58,364 bases of DNA from Cyanophora paradoxa. Taxonomy: Eukaryota > Glaucocystophyceae > Cyanophorales > Cyanophoraceae. The position numbers were made by a program, and so were the translations under genes. The stretch is from NCBI GenBank assembly GCA_004431415.1, contig QPMI01000697.1:1-58364 (forward strand), given 5' to 3'. The notes under the pieces were generated by a model, which had not been told where the DNA came from, did not search any database, and saw nothing but the letters and a program-made list of their open reading frames with translations. Position 1 is the first letter of the stretch. Each line of letters starts with the position of its first letter. Below are positions 1 to 9,411 of the stretch, piece by piece.

Positions 1-1380
1 AGCTAGTTTTGGTCCTTTCTCTTAGTGTTCTTTGAGGTTTAGGGGCTGTATATGACTCCTTAGTAGTCTGAAAGTCATTATACCATCTCTGGCTATTCAC
101 TTCTGAAAGTTTCTGTGTTCCTGCTATAGTGAGCTTTTTGAGTTCCCTGTTAACTTTGCCAGCCTTCTCCTTTCTAGCCTCTATCAAAGGCTTATCTGGG
201 ACTTCATTAGCAGCTTCTATGCCCTCTCTCCTTATAGCAGCATCAACCCTAGCTTCCTCTTTAGCTTGCTCTAAGGCATCCACTGTAGGGGTTTCCAGAT
301 ACTCAACTGCATTCACAGGCAACAGCTCATGGAAAGCAAACCTGTTATCTATGATCTCTCCAGTGGGACTCTTTAGCTTAAACTTAAAGCCTTCTCTACT
401 ATCAACAGTGTAAACCATCCTAGACCAATTGTTACCCTGTTTAGCAAAGGGGTTCTTCTCAACTTTCACTCTAACAAACATGCCAGGCTGCATGGTATCA
501 AGATAAGCTATAGATTTCTTGAATCTTTCATCTTCTAATCCTACTATATACCTATAATGCTCCTCTGTAGTTTCACCTGGCTTCATCTTAGTAGCTGAGT
601 GAACTGTATTATTGTAATTATACTCAATATCACCTAACACATCAAAGAATCTAGCTGTGTTATTAGCTATGCAGTAGTTTGTGATCAGTCTCTTAATCTG
701 CTTGTTAAAGGCTTCAATTCGACCTTGGCTTCTATGGTCAGCAGTTCCACTCACTTGGTGTTCTATGAATTTACTAGATAAATACTCCTGGAATATTCGA
801 TTTTGGAATTCACTCCCAGCATCTGATTGAACTTTTACTATGGGTCTTGCCACTCTCATTTCAAGCTGTTTAAATGCAGCTAATGTAGTGAGAGCTGATT
901 TATCCTTATAGGTATGATATACCCAGTTCTCAGTGTTGATTCCATTGCAGTCATAAAGGTATCATAGCCATTGTTTTGTTTCTTATAAGCTGGGAAAAAG
1001 AGCAAATCAATCACATAGGTATCAAGGGGTTGCCTAATTGGACCATGGGATCTCTCTTCCTAGATATAGCAGGTGCATTGATCTGAACAACTTCTTGTTT
1101 TTTATAGAACTCTTGCAACTGCTTATAGGATTCATCAGGTAACTCAGCCCTCATAGCTTGAAGCCCTTTGTAACCAGTTCTCACATCATAGAATCTCTTG
1201 GCAATCTTGCTGTTTCTTTCACTGCAATAGCAACTGGGATCTCTACTGGGACAAGCTCTTTCATCTCTGACTTTTTTACAATTCGAGATTCCCTTTTCCT
1301 CCTTTGGGAACTGTGATAGGCAGTAGGTTACCTTGTAGTTGCTCAGTGGTTCTCCTAACTATTCTTCCAGTTGCTGGCAT
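1..1380 (-). pseudogene. Retrovirus-type (rve, DDE) integrase, frameshifted and cut by the window edge
   Basis: This is the integrase of the viral element. It would insert the linear viral DNA into the host genome by DDE strand transfer. Read on the minus strand from the ATG at 1380 it gives a basic N-terminal part and then an RNase-H-like core. The catalytic triad is visible: Asp in VIDLLFFPAY (about 985-1020), Asp in VQSDAGSEF (about 810-840), and Glu in GRIEAFNK (about 710-735). A C-terminal chromo/SH3-like DNA-binding region follows (NWSRMVYTVDS, about 395-430). The frame breaks at about 1275, 1210 and 950, so no single open frame covers the gene. It starts 4 bases after the polymerase stop, which suggests co-expression. 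The 3' end lies left of position 1. The rve integrase together with a protein-primed polymerase marks the element as Polinton/Maverick-like. Family assignment is strong; activity of this copy is unlikely unless the shifts are sequence errors. Confidence 0.85.
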
Positions 1381-1383
1381 CTC

Positions 1384-4300
1384 TTAATTAAAAGGAACAG
1401 AATTAATACCATCTGGTAAGATGTATCTCTTTGCATCAAAGCAGTTTAGGGCAACCCTTCTACTCACAGTGTCTATTATTGTGTGATCTGCCCTTCTTTC
1501 TGCTTTGCAGTCACAGTCTTGCTGATACCTGCAAATAAACACTGTTTAAAATCATTAAATTGGAGTTCCTCAGTGAAGTCCCAGAGAGCTTACTCCTCTC
1601 AATCTCAGCAGTTCTGAAACTGTAAACTTTAGCTCTCAGACCCACATACTCCAATATAGCAGAGCCAGGCATCTCATTTTTGTATTTACCTGGGGTCATT
1701 CTGGAATCACCTCCAAGGTCCATGCATAGATATATTCTCTATATCTTTTTGTAGGGTCTTAGATTCGAATATAGACAAAAGGAATCAGTATCATGGAAAG
1801 TAACTTTGCTTTGGACCATTGGGACCTTACAGTATCATAGAAGAACTGGTAATTATGCAGTTTGGCTGCATCCAAAACATAAGCCCCTTGCAACAGGCTT
1901 ATCTAGTTTCACATGCTTTTGTGTAAAACTCAAAGGCAACTGCCCTTTCACTTATGGGACTTGTTGATTTCACCAATGGGAGCTGCATATTTCATAAATA
2001 GCTTCTCAGTGTTGGCAATCTTAACCACAGATCGACCTCTACATGATTCAATGCATTTCCCATAGATTGAATTATTCATGAGCTTATAGAAATCAGCCTC
2101 GAATTTATTCACTGCTTTCCTTCTCATATCAGTATTCAGCTCAATGTAGGGTTTCATTACAGGAGCCACAGTAAATGATAGGACCCTGTGAACCTTCTTT
2201 AGTTTCACACCTTTAGCTAACATGTATTGTAGAAGAGGCTCAGAAACTACATAGTTGGTCACAGAACCAAAGGTTGCAGTTAGCTTAGGGGTTTTATCAA
2301 GCTCTTCTCCTGAGAGATCCAATAGGCTTTTTGATATTGTGATAATTCGGCATATTCTACTATTTTCTTGTTAATAATTAGAGGGAAATCACTGTGATCT
2401 AGAAACAGCCTAATTGGGTATCCAGATCAACTTCTAGGAAACTGGATCTGTTATCTTGTGGGTTGAATTCGGTCTCCCATCTAAAATCACCAACTGGGAT
2501 TGGCTGACTCAAACAGTAGCCATACAAGTTGTTAGCATCAAACAGCATAATATGGGAGTTCTCACCATCAGCCTCAGCATACCTACAAGGCATTGTTGCA
2601 AACCCACCCCTGATTCCCCTCTCAACAAATTCGTATTGCTCTACATCACTTATAAGCTCTATTTTTGCCTTGGTGGTCCTTAACATAGCATCCCAAGATA
2701 GCCCAGGTGCAGATACATAATGAACTGGGTCAAGTCCATATACTGAGTGTGAAAGCCTTCTAAAAGCCTGGAATTTGTTCATTAACTCAGTCCACATCAG
2801 CAGCTCCGAAATCCATGAAATTGCTTGCATCAATGAACTTGTAAAGACCCCATTGCAATGAAGGTATTGATCAAAGTTTTTCGAAAGGATTTCGATTCGC
2901 TTTTTATCACCCATGCCTGCTATTTTTCTGAAAATGAATGTCCCACAGTCATCCATTTGGTCAACAACCACTGCAACTTTGGTTTGCTTTGAGATTCTCC
3001 TATGGAGATTGCAGTTTCTGCATGCAGGAGCAATATAATTGCCTGTGTGATGATCATGATCCCTGCATTTGAAGTTCTCTTTGGTGAACCTCTCACTGCA
3101 AAGGTAACAGTGTTTAGTAGCCTTGTAAATTGCTTTCTGCTCATCTGTGAGTTCATTCATGGGAATATTGGTAAACAGGAAATCGATCAGCTCTCTTGCT
3201 TTGGATTCCAAGCATTCAAACAGATCTCCCATTGGATCCTGCCCCTCAAATCGAAAATCTTGAACATCTGCCCCAGTGACTATTCTAAGGTTGACTGCTG
3301 AAACTTCCCTCTTGGATTTCGATGCATCAATGGGGATGCTTCTATGTTCAATCTTGCAGTAGACCACAACAGGAAGCCAACAGTTTTCCTAAGGTTTTTG
3401 AGTCCAAACTCTATGGTGGTCTCAGGTTTAGGGGTGATTCCCTTGAGAGTCTCCAATCAATGCATCTGTTTGAGTCCACATGAGCAGTGAGTTTAGCCTC
3501 AGACCTGAATCGAGATTAAGCATGTGTCACAGTAGTGTAACTTTTGATCCTTGTGTTTTATCAAGGGCAACTCTGAGAGTCTTGAAAGGGACATGATAGT
3601 AATATAGTGACCATTCCCTTCATCATCATGAATGAGCATGAGATTAATCTTTTGCTTTCTGCCTGGGTTGCTGGATTGATGCAGGGATAAATAACCTCTC
3701 CATCGATTCCAAATATATTAATGCTAATGCCTGCATTTTGAGCCTCGAATTTATCAATTATTTCAGCATCACAGGCAACAGGGAATGGGATATTGTCGAA
3801 ATTGAGAGCCAAAGGATGTATGTGGTTGGTGAGTATTTCCATTTGCGATATTGTGTAAGCTCACTTCTCTTGTGGGAATTTACATCTTTCCTATGGATCC
3901 ATGCCAAAATGGCATTTTCAAAGCAAGAATCATCAATATTTCGAATATTCACTGTGGCTCTCTTGGCTGCAATTGATTCTGGTGTTTTAACATAGCAGCC
4001 ACCAGTTGGAGCATAACTCATAATAGCTACTCTGAGCATTTCGATTCTCTCAAGTCGATAGCTATCAACCACATTCATCTGCTCCTGACACATTTGGGCT
4101 GCTTTATTCAGCTCAGTTCGAATATTTCTCGATTTAGTTAATACAAAATAATCGCTGTAAATGTATTTCGATATCCAAACCTGCGGATTGCTGACTTTAA
4201 CGAACTTGCAGATAACGATAAGCGAACCTTTATTGCCCTGAATTGATCCAGACTATCCCTTAAACGTTTTGGTAGAGAGGTTGCAATTCTATCTAAATAT

Positions 4301-4566
4301 TCAATCACATCTACAACAACTTCCCTTCTGGCTCTGTATGTGAGCCAGCGATATAATTCATTCATGGCTGTGCCATCTTCTGCCTCTGGTTCTATTTGCC
4401 TCAGGCGATCGAGTTCATCAAGAGTTTCAACTTTATCATAGAGGTTATTGGCTTTTCTGGTTAATTTTGCTAAAGTGGGTCTGCCCCTTGAAATAAATCC
4501 GATTTCCCGGTCATATTCAGCCTCTGTGATTTCATGGGCTGCATACAGTGTTCCCAGTAATCCCAT
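1384..4566 (-). pseudogene. polB: Protein-primed family B DNA polymerase of Polinton type, multiply frameshifted
   Basis: This is the replicative polymerase of the element; such enzymes copy linear genomes from a terminal protein. The fragments read in order on the minus strand. An N-terminal domain (4566-4138) is possibly terminal-protein-like. Then come GGCYVKTPESIAAKRA with NIDDSCFENAIL (about 4000-3890), NAGISINIFG (about 3750) and a zinc-finger block CYLCSERF...DHDHHTGNY...CRNCNLH (about 3130-3000). Next are an exonuclease remnant, YKFIDASNFMDF, in a shifted frame near 2830, HYVSAPGLSWDA (about 2720), polymerase motif A MLFDANNLYGYCLSQ (about 2540), motif B FYKLMNNSIYGK (about 2080) and motif C TFHDTDSFCLY (about 1785). 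The conserved C-terminus, ALNCFDAKRYILPDG, ends at 1384. There are at least five frame breaks, and the segment between the exonuclease remnant and the palm is shorter than in relatives. Assigning 4566-4138 to this gene is inference, supported by continuous coding sequence in the next frame. Confidence 0.88.
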
Positions 4567-4705
4567 AAGTTCCCATTTCTTCTCTCTAATGAGTCTGTTG
4601 CTAATTCGGGCATAGTTCCTAACTTGTTCCTACTAAAAGGGAGGTTTTAAATGGGGATATTCCGAACGCAAAAATTTGATGAAAACTACTTAAAGAAATA
4701 TCTTC

Positions 4706-4722
4706 TATATATATAAAAGGAC
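4706..4722 (+). promoter_or_regulatory. Probable viral promoter, TATATATATAAAAGG box
   Basis: An alternating TA run followed by TAAAAGG ends 3 bases before the ATG at 4724. The same TAAAAG core precedes the starts of the major capsid, minor capsid, phospholipase, fibre and adhesin genes in this element, so it is probably a shared core promoter. It also lies between the diverging polymerase and helicase blocks. Role inferred from position and recurrence. Confidence 0.55.
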
Positions 4723-4723
4723 A

Positions 4724-5301
4724 ATGGCAGAGAACAAAGCAACATCTTCTCTGGAACGCTTGAAGGCTACATTAATGTTTCTTTGTGGATCTAATAACTT
4801 TAAAGACTTTGTCGCTTTGGGAGAAGCAAATATATGAACTCTTTGTATTTGAAACTTGCAAAGTATGATTTGACTCACGAAAGCCTTCCTCCACACTCAA
4901 ACAGCTGTGCTTGCAAGCATCATATTGAAGAACAATGCTACATCTTGCATGTGGATAAAAAGATTGTGGTTCTTGTTGGCAACTGCTGCATTAAACGATT
5001 TATGCCAAATGGTGCAAGGAGGGAAGATATATGCAAGAAATGCGGAGATCGACATAAAAACCGTAAGGATAATTTCTGCAATAAGTGCAGGATTATCATA
5101 AAGGAGGAGGAATTGGAAAGAAAAAAGCAAATCCAGAAAGAAGCAGAGGAGCGAAAGAAACAACTTGAATTAGAAGAAAGAGAGCGAAGGCAGAGAGAAT
5201 TAGAACAAGAAAGAGCAAGGAATAGACATGCAGTTAATCTTTTCCTGATTTGGTGCAACCAGTTCATTCAAAAATGGATAATCTTCGCAGAGATGATATA
5301 G
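4724..5301 (+). pseudogene. Small zinc-binding protein with basic coiled-coil tail, one frameshift
   Basis: The gene opens with MAENKATSSLERLK and shifts frame near 4833 into a second frame that begins NSLYLKLAKYDLTHES. The N-terminal half has CACKHHIEE...VGNCCIKRF followed by ICKKCGDRHKNR...FCNKC, which is at least three Cys-pair zinc-binding knuckles. The second half (about 5100-5220) is a highly charged Glu/Lys/Arg helix likely to form a coiled coil. Similar CxCGH...GNxCIxxF...CxxCG arrangements occur in small proteins of large DNA viruses, but I cannot name a family. The gene is driven by the TATA box immediately upstream, and its 3' end overlaps the helicase start at 5274 in another frame, so the two are probably expressed together. 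A nucleic-acid-binding role in replication is inference. The frameshift may be decay or sequence error. Confidence 0.6.
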
Positions 5302-6714
5302 AGAGGTTCAGAGAGGGTAGATCTGCATTGATTGAAATGTATGCAGAACTCAGTACAACAAACACATTGGTTGCTGGGTTTCAGGTGCCTTTCTTAAAAA
5401 AGATATCGCAAAAGGATTAGATTGCAGATGGAATAAGGACAAGAAAAACATGGGAGACCTTGGAATCGAACCATTTGTAGCATTGCTTTCGAAGCAGCTT
5501 TCGAAGAAAGATCCAAAACATTGATGACCATTGCCAAAATCTTAAACAATCAGGATTTCGCAAATCCCTTCTGACTGACTTGGTCCCACTGCTGAATGAT
5601 GATGAATTCTTTGAGAAGATTGACACTGTACCATATGTGATTGGATTCGAAAATGGTGTATTTGATCTGACAACTATGACTTTCAGAAAGGGGAAACTGG
5701 AAGATATGGTGAGCAAGACTGTGGGTTATGACTATACTGAAAATGTAGACCCCAAGAAAATAGAGCATCTCAATCAGATTTATAAAGAGATTGTGGATGA
5801 TCCAGCAGAGCGAAAGTACCTTCTGGCATCCATTGCAATTGCTCTTAGTGGATCAACTAAATCCCAGAAGTTCTATATGTGACTGGTGCTGGTGCTAATG
5901 GTAAATCACTTGTTCAGGAATACTGCAAACAGATATCTGGTCGTTATTACAGCCCTCTCGAAATATCCTATTGGACTAAGCCTAAAAAGAACTCATCAGA
6001 GGCTACTCCTGAACTTGCCAAACTCCTTGGAAAGCGACTTGTATTCAGTAATGAGGCTGAAGATGGTGATAAACTGCAGATCTCCAAGATTAAGGAGGTC
6101 ACAGGTGGAAATGAAATGACTGTGAGAGCCTTGTTCAAAGATCCAGTTATCCTCACTCCAATGTTTCAAGTTTACATTACAACTAATGACAATTTGACTA
6201 TTAATAAACCAGACTTCGCAATTCAAAGAAGACTTTCATACCAGAGATTCAACAATATTTTCAGAGAGAAGCCAGAAGCTGGTCAGAAGAAAGCTGATCC
6301 AACTCTGTTCACACTTCTTCACAATGATGATGAGTATAAGATGGCTCACATGAAGATATTACTGGATATGTGGAAAAACAAAGAGGTTGAAGAGATCTTA
6401 AGAAGTCCCCCTCAATCGATTATTGAACAGGGAATTAACTTTATAGCTGAAAATGACAAGATGGTGAATGGCTTCGAGATAATTTCGAGGTTACACATAA
6501 TGCTAACGACTTTGTTTCCAGTGATATCATTTACAAATCATACAAAAGTGTTGATGATAAAGTTGAATGTGTATCTGTGATGAAAAGAGTAAGGGAAATC
6601 TTCAATGTTAAATCAGAGGTTAAACGAATTCATGGAACCAGAGCAAGGGGCTACATTGGACTTCGAAAGATAACAAGGGTTCAAGAAGACAATGGAGAGG
6701 ATGTTGAATATTAA
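5274..6714 (+). pseudogene. SF3 (D5-like) primase-helicase C-terminal part, frameshifted
   Basis: This is the replicative helicase of the element. From the ATG at 5274 the protein gives an N-terminal region and then a D5N-type segment, YVIGFENGVFDLTTMTF (about 5625-5690). The superfamily 3 ATPase core follows: Walker A TGAGANGKS (about 5880-5908), acidic Walker B LVFSNEAEDGD (about 6040-6070) and motif C QVYITTNDNLTI (about 6165-6200). The end, RGYIGLRKITRVQED, stops at 6714. The frame changes near 5395, 5520, 5880 (just before Walker A) and 6480, so the gene is read from four or five pieces totalling about 480 residues. No primase catalytic motif is seen upstream, so only the D5N/SF3 part is supported. 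It belongs with the polymerase in a replication module. Family assignment is confident; this copy is probably not functional as written. Confidence 0.87.
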
Positions 6715-6971
6715 ACAAAACGATTAATGATTGATTTGTATATGTAATTTTTATAGCCTTACTGGAAATGGTGTTGTTCACAGGTGTCACAGGTCCATCC
6801 CAGGGAAAGTCAAACATAAAAAATGATTTTGAAAATCGGTGGGATAGACCTGTGACACCTGTGACACCTGTGACACCTGTGACACCTGTGACACCTGTCA
6901 CACCTATCGAAAAAGACCAAAATTTGACAAGAATACTTAAGGCTTACTTGATTGTGTATAGTGAAGACAAA
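6715..6971. other. Non-coding gap carrying the first iteron element
   Basis: No convincing gene lies between the helicase stop and the small gene at 6972. The open frame through the repeats encodes only a Val-Thr-Pro run and is a by-product of the nine-base repeat. Confidence 0.6.
6779..6905. repeat. Iteron inverted repeat, copy 1 (TGTGACACC units)
   Basis: The right arm has five perfect tandem nine-base units TGTGACACC (6851-6895) and one variant unit TGTCACACC (6896-6904). The left arm (6779-6803) has the reverse complement, AGGTGTCACAGGTCCATCCC. The two arms pair as an inverted repeat around a spacer of roughly 40 bases that includes AT-rich sequence. A second copy of the same design lies at 24823-24926. 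Iterons with dyad symmetry beside a replication helicase suggest a replication-initiator or regulator binding site; this is inference. Confidence 0.75.
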
Positions 6972-7193
6972 ATGGCAAAGACTCTTGATGAGATGACCAT
7001 GACTGAGTTAGATAAATGCATAAAGCATGGAGATATTGGAGCATATATCGAAATGTCACAGAGATTGATAGGTTACAATATGTATGCAGCTAAACCAAAG
7101 AGAAATAGATCAGTTAACATTCACATTACTGTTTCAGTGTCTGAGAATGCAAACAAAAAACAACAAAAGCATATTTACAAAAGTTATCTGTGA
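6972..7193 (+). CDS. Small hypothetical viral protein, 73 residues
   Basis: I choose the ATG at 6972 (MAKTLDEMTMTELD), because the upstream in-frame extension only translates the iterons. The protein has an acidic, probably helical N-terminus and a basic C-terminal half with KPKRNRS followed by alternating beta-type residues VNIHITVSVS. No family is recognised. It lies downstream of the helicase on the same strand and converges on the gene ending at 7281. A nucleic-acid-binding accessory role is possible from its charge but unproven. Confidence 0.45.
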   Translation: MAKTLDEMTMTELDKCIKHGDIGAYIEMSQRLIGYNMYAAKPKRNRSVNIHITVSVSENANKKQQKHIYKSYL

Positions 7194-7243
7194 CTTGATT
7201 GCAAGTATAAAGCCAATTCCTTTGTATATATTTTTATAGCTGC

Positions 7244-7260
7244 CTCAGTAGCATACTGAG
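7244..7260. terminator. Hairpin between converging viral genes
   Basis: A perfect seven-base stem, CTCAGTA/TACTGAG, with a GCA loop sits in the 87-base gap between the stop at 7193 (plus) and the stop at 7281 (minus). Its place between convergent genes fits a transcription end or 3' processing signal. Function is inferred. Confidence 0.45.
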
Positions 7261-7280
7261 ACCGCTTTTTCTCAATTTTC

Positions 7281-7782
7281 TTATAGACCTGGGGTTCCAT
7301 TGCTACTATCAGTTGGCAAATAATATTTAATCGGTCTTCCTCTGGGTCTCTGCTCCTCTTTTTGGGCTTTTCTGCGATAATAGGATGCCAGGGCTTGCTG
7401 CTTTTTATACTCTCTATATTCTGGGTCCTCTCTATATCGTTTCTGCTTTGCTAGAATGTGTCTAATAGCACCCTCAGTTAAAGGCTCATCACTGGTAAAC
7501 TCGATCAAACTAATTGTATCCTCCATTAATATTTGCTGAGAAAACGTTTTCGCCTGGCAAAGAACTTCTCCTTGGATACTCCTGTTGCTCATATGTATAC
7601 TCTGTGGGGTCTGCTGGCATTGACTCCACTGAAACTGTTGATCTCCTTCTCTCTCTTGCTTCTGAGGCATTATCCTCATTATCTGACATCTCAAACTCCA
7701 CTGTTGTCTCACAACATCCACTGTGGCAATTGCTCACCACATGCAGACTGAACATCTCGAAGAACTTTCGTATTATGTCCAT
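7281..7782 (-). CDS. Hypothetical protein with AT-hook-like end, one frameshift
   Basis: I place the start at the ATG at 7782 (MDIIRKFFEMF), because the promoter-like TATATAAAAGACG box lies at about 7819-7830 and further upstream codons overlap it. The first part contains an acidic stretch, EMSDNEDNASEARERRR, and a Ser/Pro-rich segment. Near 7530 the frame shifts into MEDTISLIEFTSDEPLTEGAIRHILAKQKRYREDPEYREY and a basic tail. The tail has RPRGRPIKYYLP, whose PRGRP core is typical of an AT-hook that binds AT-rich minor grooves. No enzyme motif is seen. A DNA-binding or core protein is a reasonable but unproven role. The single shift could be a sequence error. Confidence 0.5.
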
Positions 7783-7818
7783 ATCTCTAATAAAACAGAG
7801 ATAATTAAAGCCAAACTC

Positions 7819-7830
7819 GTCTTTTATATA
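7819..7830 (-). promoter_or_regulatory. Probable viral promoter, TATATAAAAGAC box
   Basis: On the minus strand this reads TATATAAAAGAC, about 37 bases upstream of the chosen ATG at 7782 and just after the end of the preceding gene at 7852. It matches the TAAAAG boxes seen before other viral genes here. Confidence 0.45.
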
Positions 7831-7851
7831 CTGTTGGGGCAACTCCCTTTT

Positions 7852-8538
7852 CTACTTCAGCTTTGGTGGCACCAGGTTCAATGGTTCCCTTTTGGGTTTT
7901 TGTTTCATTTCATCTACTGCCTGCTCATCGATTTGGTTCTCTTTCTTAGCAATAAACTGTTTATCTGGGACACCAGTGATTCCCATTTTATAAACTTCCT
8001 TTCGAAGCATCTCCTTTAGCTTGGCTCTCTCTTTCTTCTCAGTAACATACTGCTCCAAAGCACTGGATTTGGCTTCCAGATCTTTGAGTTTAGCAGTCAT
8101 CTCATCCCATTGAGCCTTGGGAATTCGATGAATATTTTGAGTGGGAGCAGTCTTGTATGTGACTTCACCAGCCATAGACTGAATAACCTTGTCTGATTCT
8201 TTACTAAGACCCTCACCTTTGCGAGCCAGTGAAAGATCTTGCAAGCCTAAACCTTTGTCATCAGCAGCCCCAATAATTCGCCTGGCACCCTCAGCAACAG
8301 ACTTCATCTTTGAGGCTTCAGGTGAAATGTTGAGTTGGTCACTGGTTGAAGCCTGTGGGGCTTTGTCATCAAATGATTCCTCATAGGCAGCATTGAGGGG
8401 GTCTTCTTGTTGTTGAGAGGGCTTCACTTCATTCATACCATTGAATTTCAGTGGGTCTGTGTTAATGGATCCATTGTTTCCACCACCTGAATAGCCAACA
8501 GCCCCAGCTGGGATCCCTATCTTTCGTTTGGGAGGCAT
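7852..8538 (-). CDS. Hypothetical protein, possible virion component, 228 residues
   Basis: This is an intact frame from MPPKRKIGIPAG to LVPPKLK. The first 100 residues are Gly/Ser/Asn/Gln-rich and look disordered. Residues about 135-195 (MTAKLKDLEAKSSALEQYV...) form a probable coiled coil. The C-terminus is basic with PKREP. It lies between the packaging ATPase and the AT-hook gene in the morphogenesis block. An upstream AATAAAGATAC box, 2 bases from the ATG, resembles the other viral promoters. I recognise no family. The neighbours and composition suggest a core or scaffold-type virion protein, which is inference only. Confidence 0.6.
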   Translation of the reverse strand: MPPKRKIGIPAGAVGYSGGGNNGSINTDPLKFNGMNEVKPSQQQEDPLNAAYEESFDDKAPQASTSDQLNISPEASKMKSVAEGARRIIGAADDKGLGLQDLSLARKGEGLSKESDKVIQSMAGEVTYKTAPTQNIHRIPKAQWDEMTAKLKDLEAKSSALEQYVTEKKERAKLKEMLRKEVYKMGITGVPDKQFIAKKENQIDEQAVDEMKQKPKREPLNLVPPKLK

Positions 8539-8566
8539 TGTATCTTTATTAGAATGAGAGATAATT

Positions 8567-9347
8567 TTATAAACCGCGTTTATATCGCATCAATTTATTG
8601 CTATGGACTTGGCTTTTCACTTCTTTGGGGGCTTCCTCTTTCTCTGGTGGTTTCAGTTCATCTTCTTTCTTTTTTGGCTTCCTGTGGAAGCGAGGAAATG
8701 GGAAATCTTTCACAAGCTCAGCTTTATCTACATAGTATTTAACTGAGTAGTTTGCAGAGGACCAAATGATATACTGATAGGAGTGAACATACTCTTCAAA
8801 CATCTTGTAGAAATCCTCTTTATTTCGCATTATATTGTATTCTTCCTCTATGGCTTCCAGTTCTTTGCGATTTGCAGCACTTAGAAACATTGCATAATCC
8901 GAATTTACTCGAATAGTCGAAGAGACTTTCTTAGCTTTTGTGTGATGCAGATAATGGATATTTTCGAATGGCGACCTCTGGAATACAGAGATCCGATTAT
9001 TTTATCCCTTGTGAGATCGACTATCTCATTATCGATTAAATCATCTAAAACCACACACAATTGGTTACAGGTTCACCTTTCTCTATTTTCTCTTGCCTCT
9101 CATCTAGCAATTTAGCAATGTAAGGGGCATCCCATTTTCCCAGTTGCAGTGTTGCCACTTTATCCCAGAAATGATTGAAGCTGGTTCCACTCACAACTAA
9201 TACAACATCAATCTTTTTGGCATCATGTAATTGCTTTAACCAATACTTTACAGCTTCTGATTTACCAGTTGCTGATTTTCCTATTGCCAATACACGAAAT
9301 GGTGGTTCTATCATTTCACCAGCCACAAATTCATCCAAATCAGTCAT
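8567..9347 (-). pseudogene. A32/FtsK-HerA-like DNA packaging ATPase, two frameshifts
   Basis: This is the motor that would pump viral DNA into capsids. It starts at MTDLDEFVAGEMIEPPF and has Walker A VLAIGKSATGKSEAV (about 9290-9250). After a shift near 9050 comes Walker B, VVLDDLIDN (about 9045-9015), followed by LYSRGRHSKISIICITQ, whose arginine and glutamine positions match this ATPase class. A second shift near 8945 leads to STIRVNSDYAMFLSAANRKELEAI, again typical of viral packaging ATPases, and a Lys/Glu/Pro-rich tail ending at 8567. Joined, it is about 260 residues, the usual size for Polinton and virophage packaging ATPases. It is adjacent to the capsid genes, as is common in these viruses. 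Family is confident; this copy is probably inactive unless the shifts are errors. Confidence 0.85.
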
Positions 9348-9411
9348 TGTTGTATATCTTTCTTAATAAAGACATATAAAAATAATGCAGGAGACTGAAA
9401 ATCGTAACAAT

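Noticed and set aside
129-413. Plus-strand frame starting MSFLSSLLTLPAF
   Set aside because: It lies antisense to the integrase C-terminal region, which has clear family motifs.
3002-3301. Plus-strand frame overlapping the polymerase zinc-finger region
   Set aside because: The minus strand carries conserved Cys/His motifs here; the plus frame is a shadow.
6851-6904. Possible CRISPR array
   Set aside because: Units are nine bases and directly joined, with no unique spacers, in a eukaryotic virus element.
6768-6971. Val-Thr-Pro-repeat protein encoded upstream of the small gene at 6972
   Set aside because: The repeat residues come from the nine-base iteron (three codons per unit), and the inverted design and second non-coding copy show it is a DNA element, not a protein repeat.
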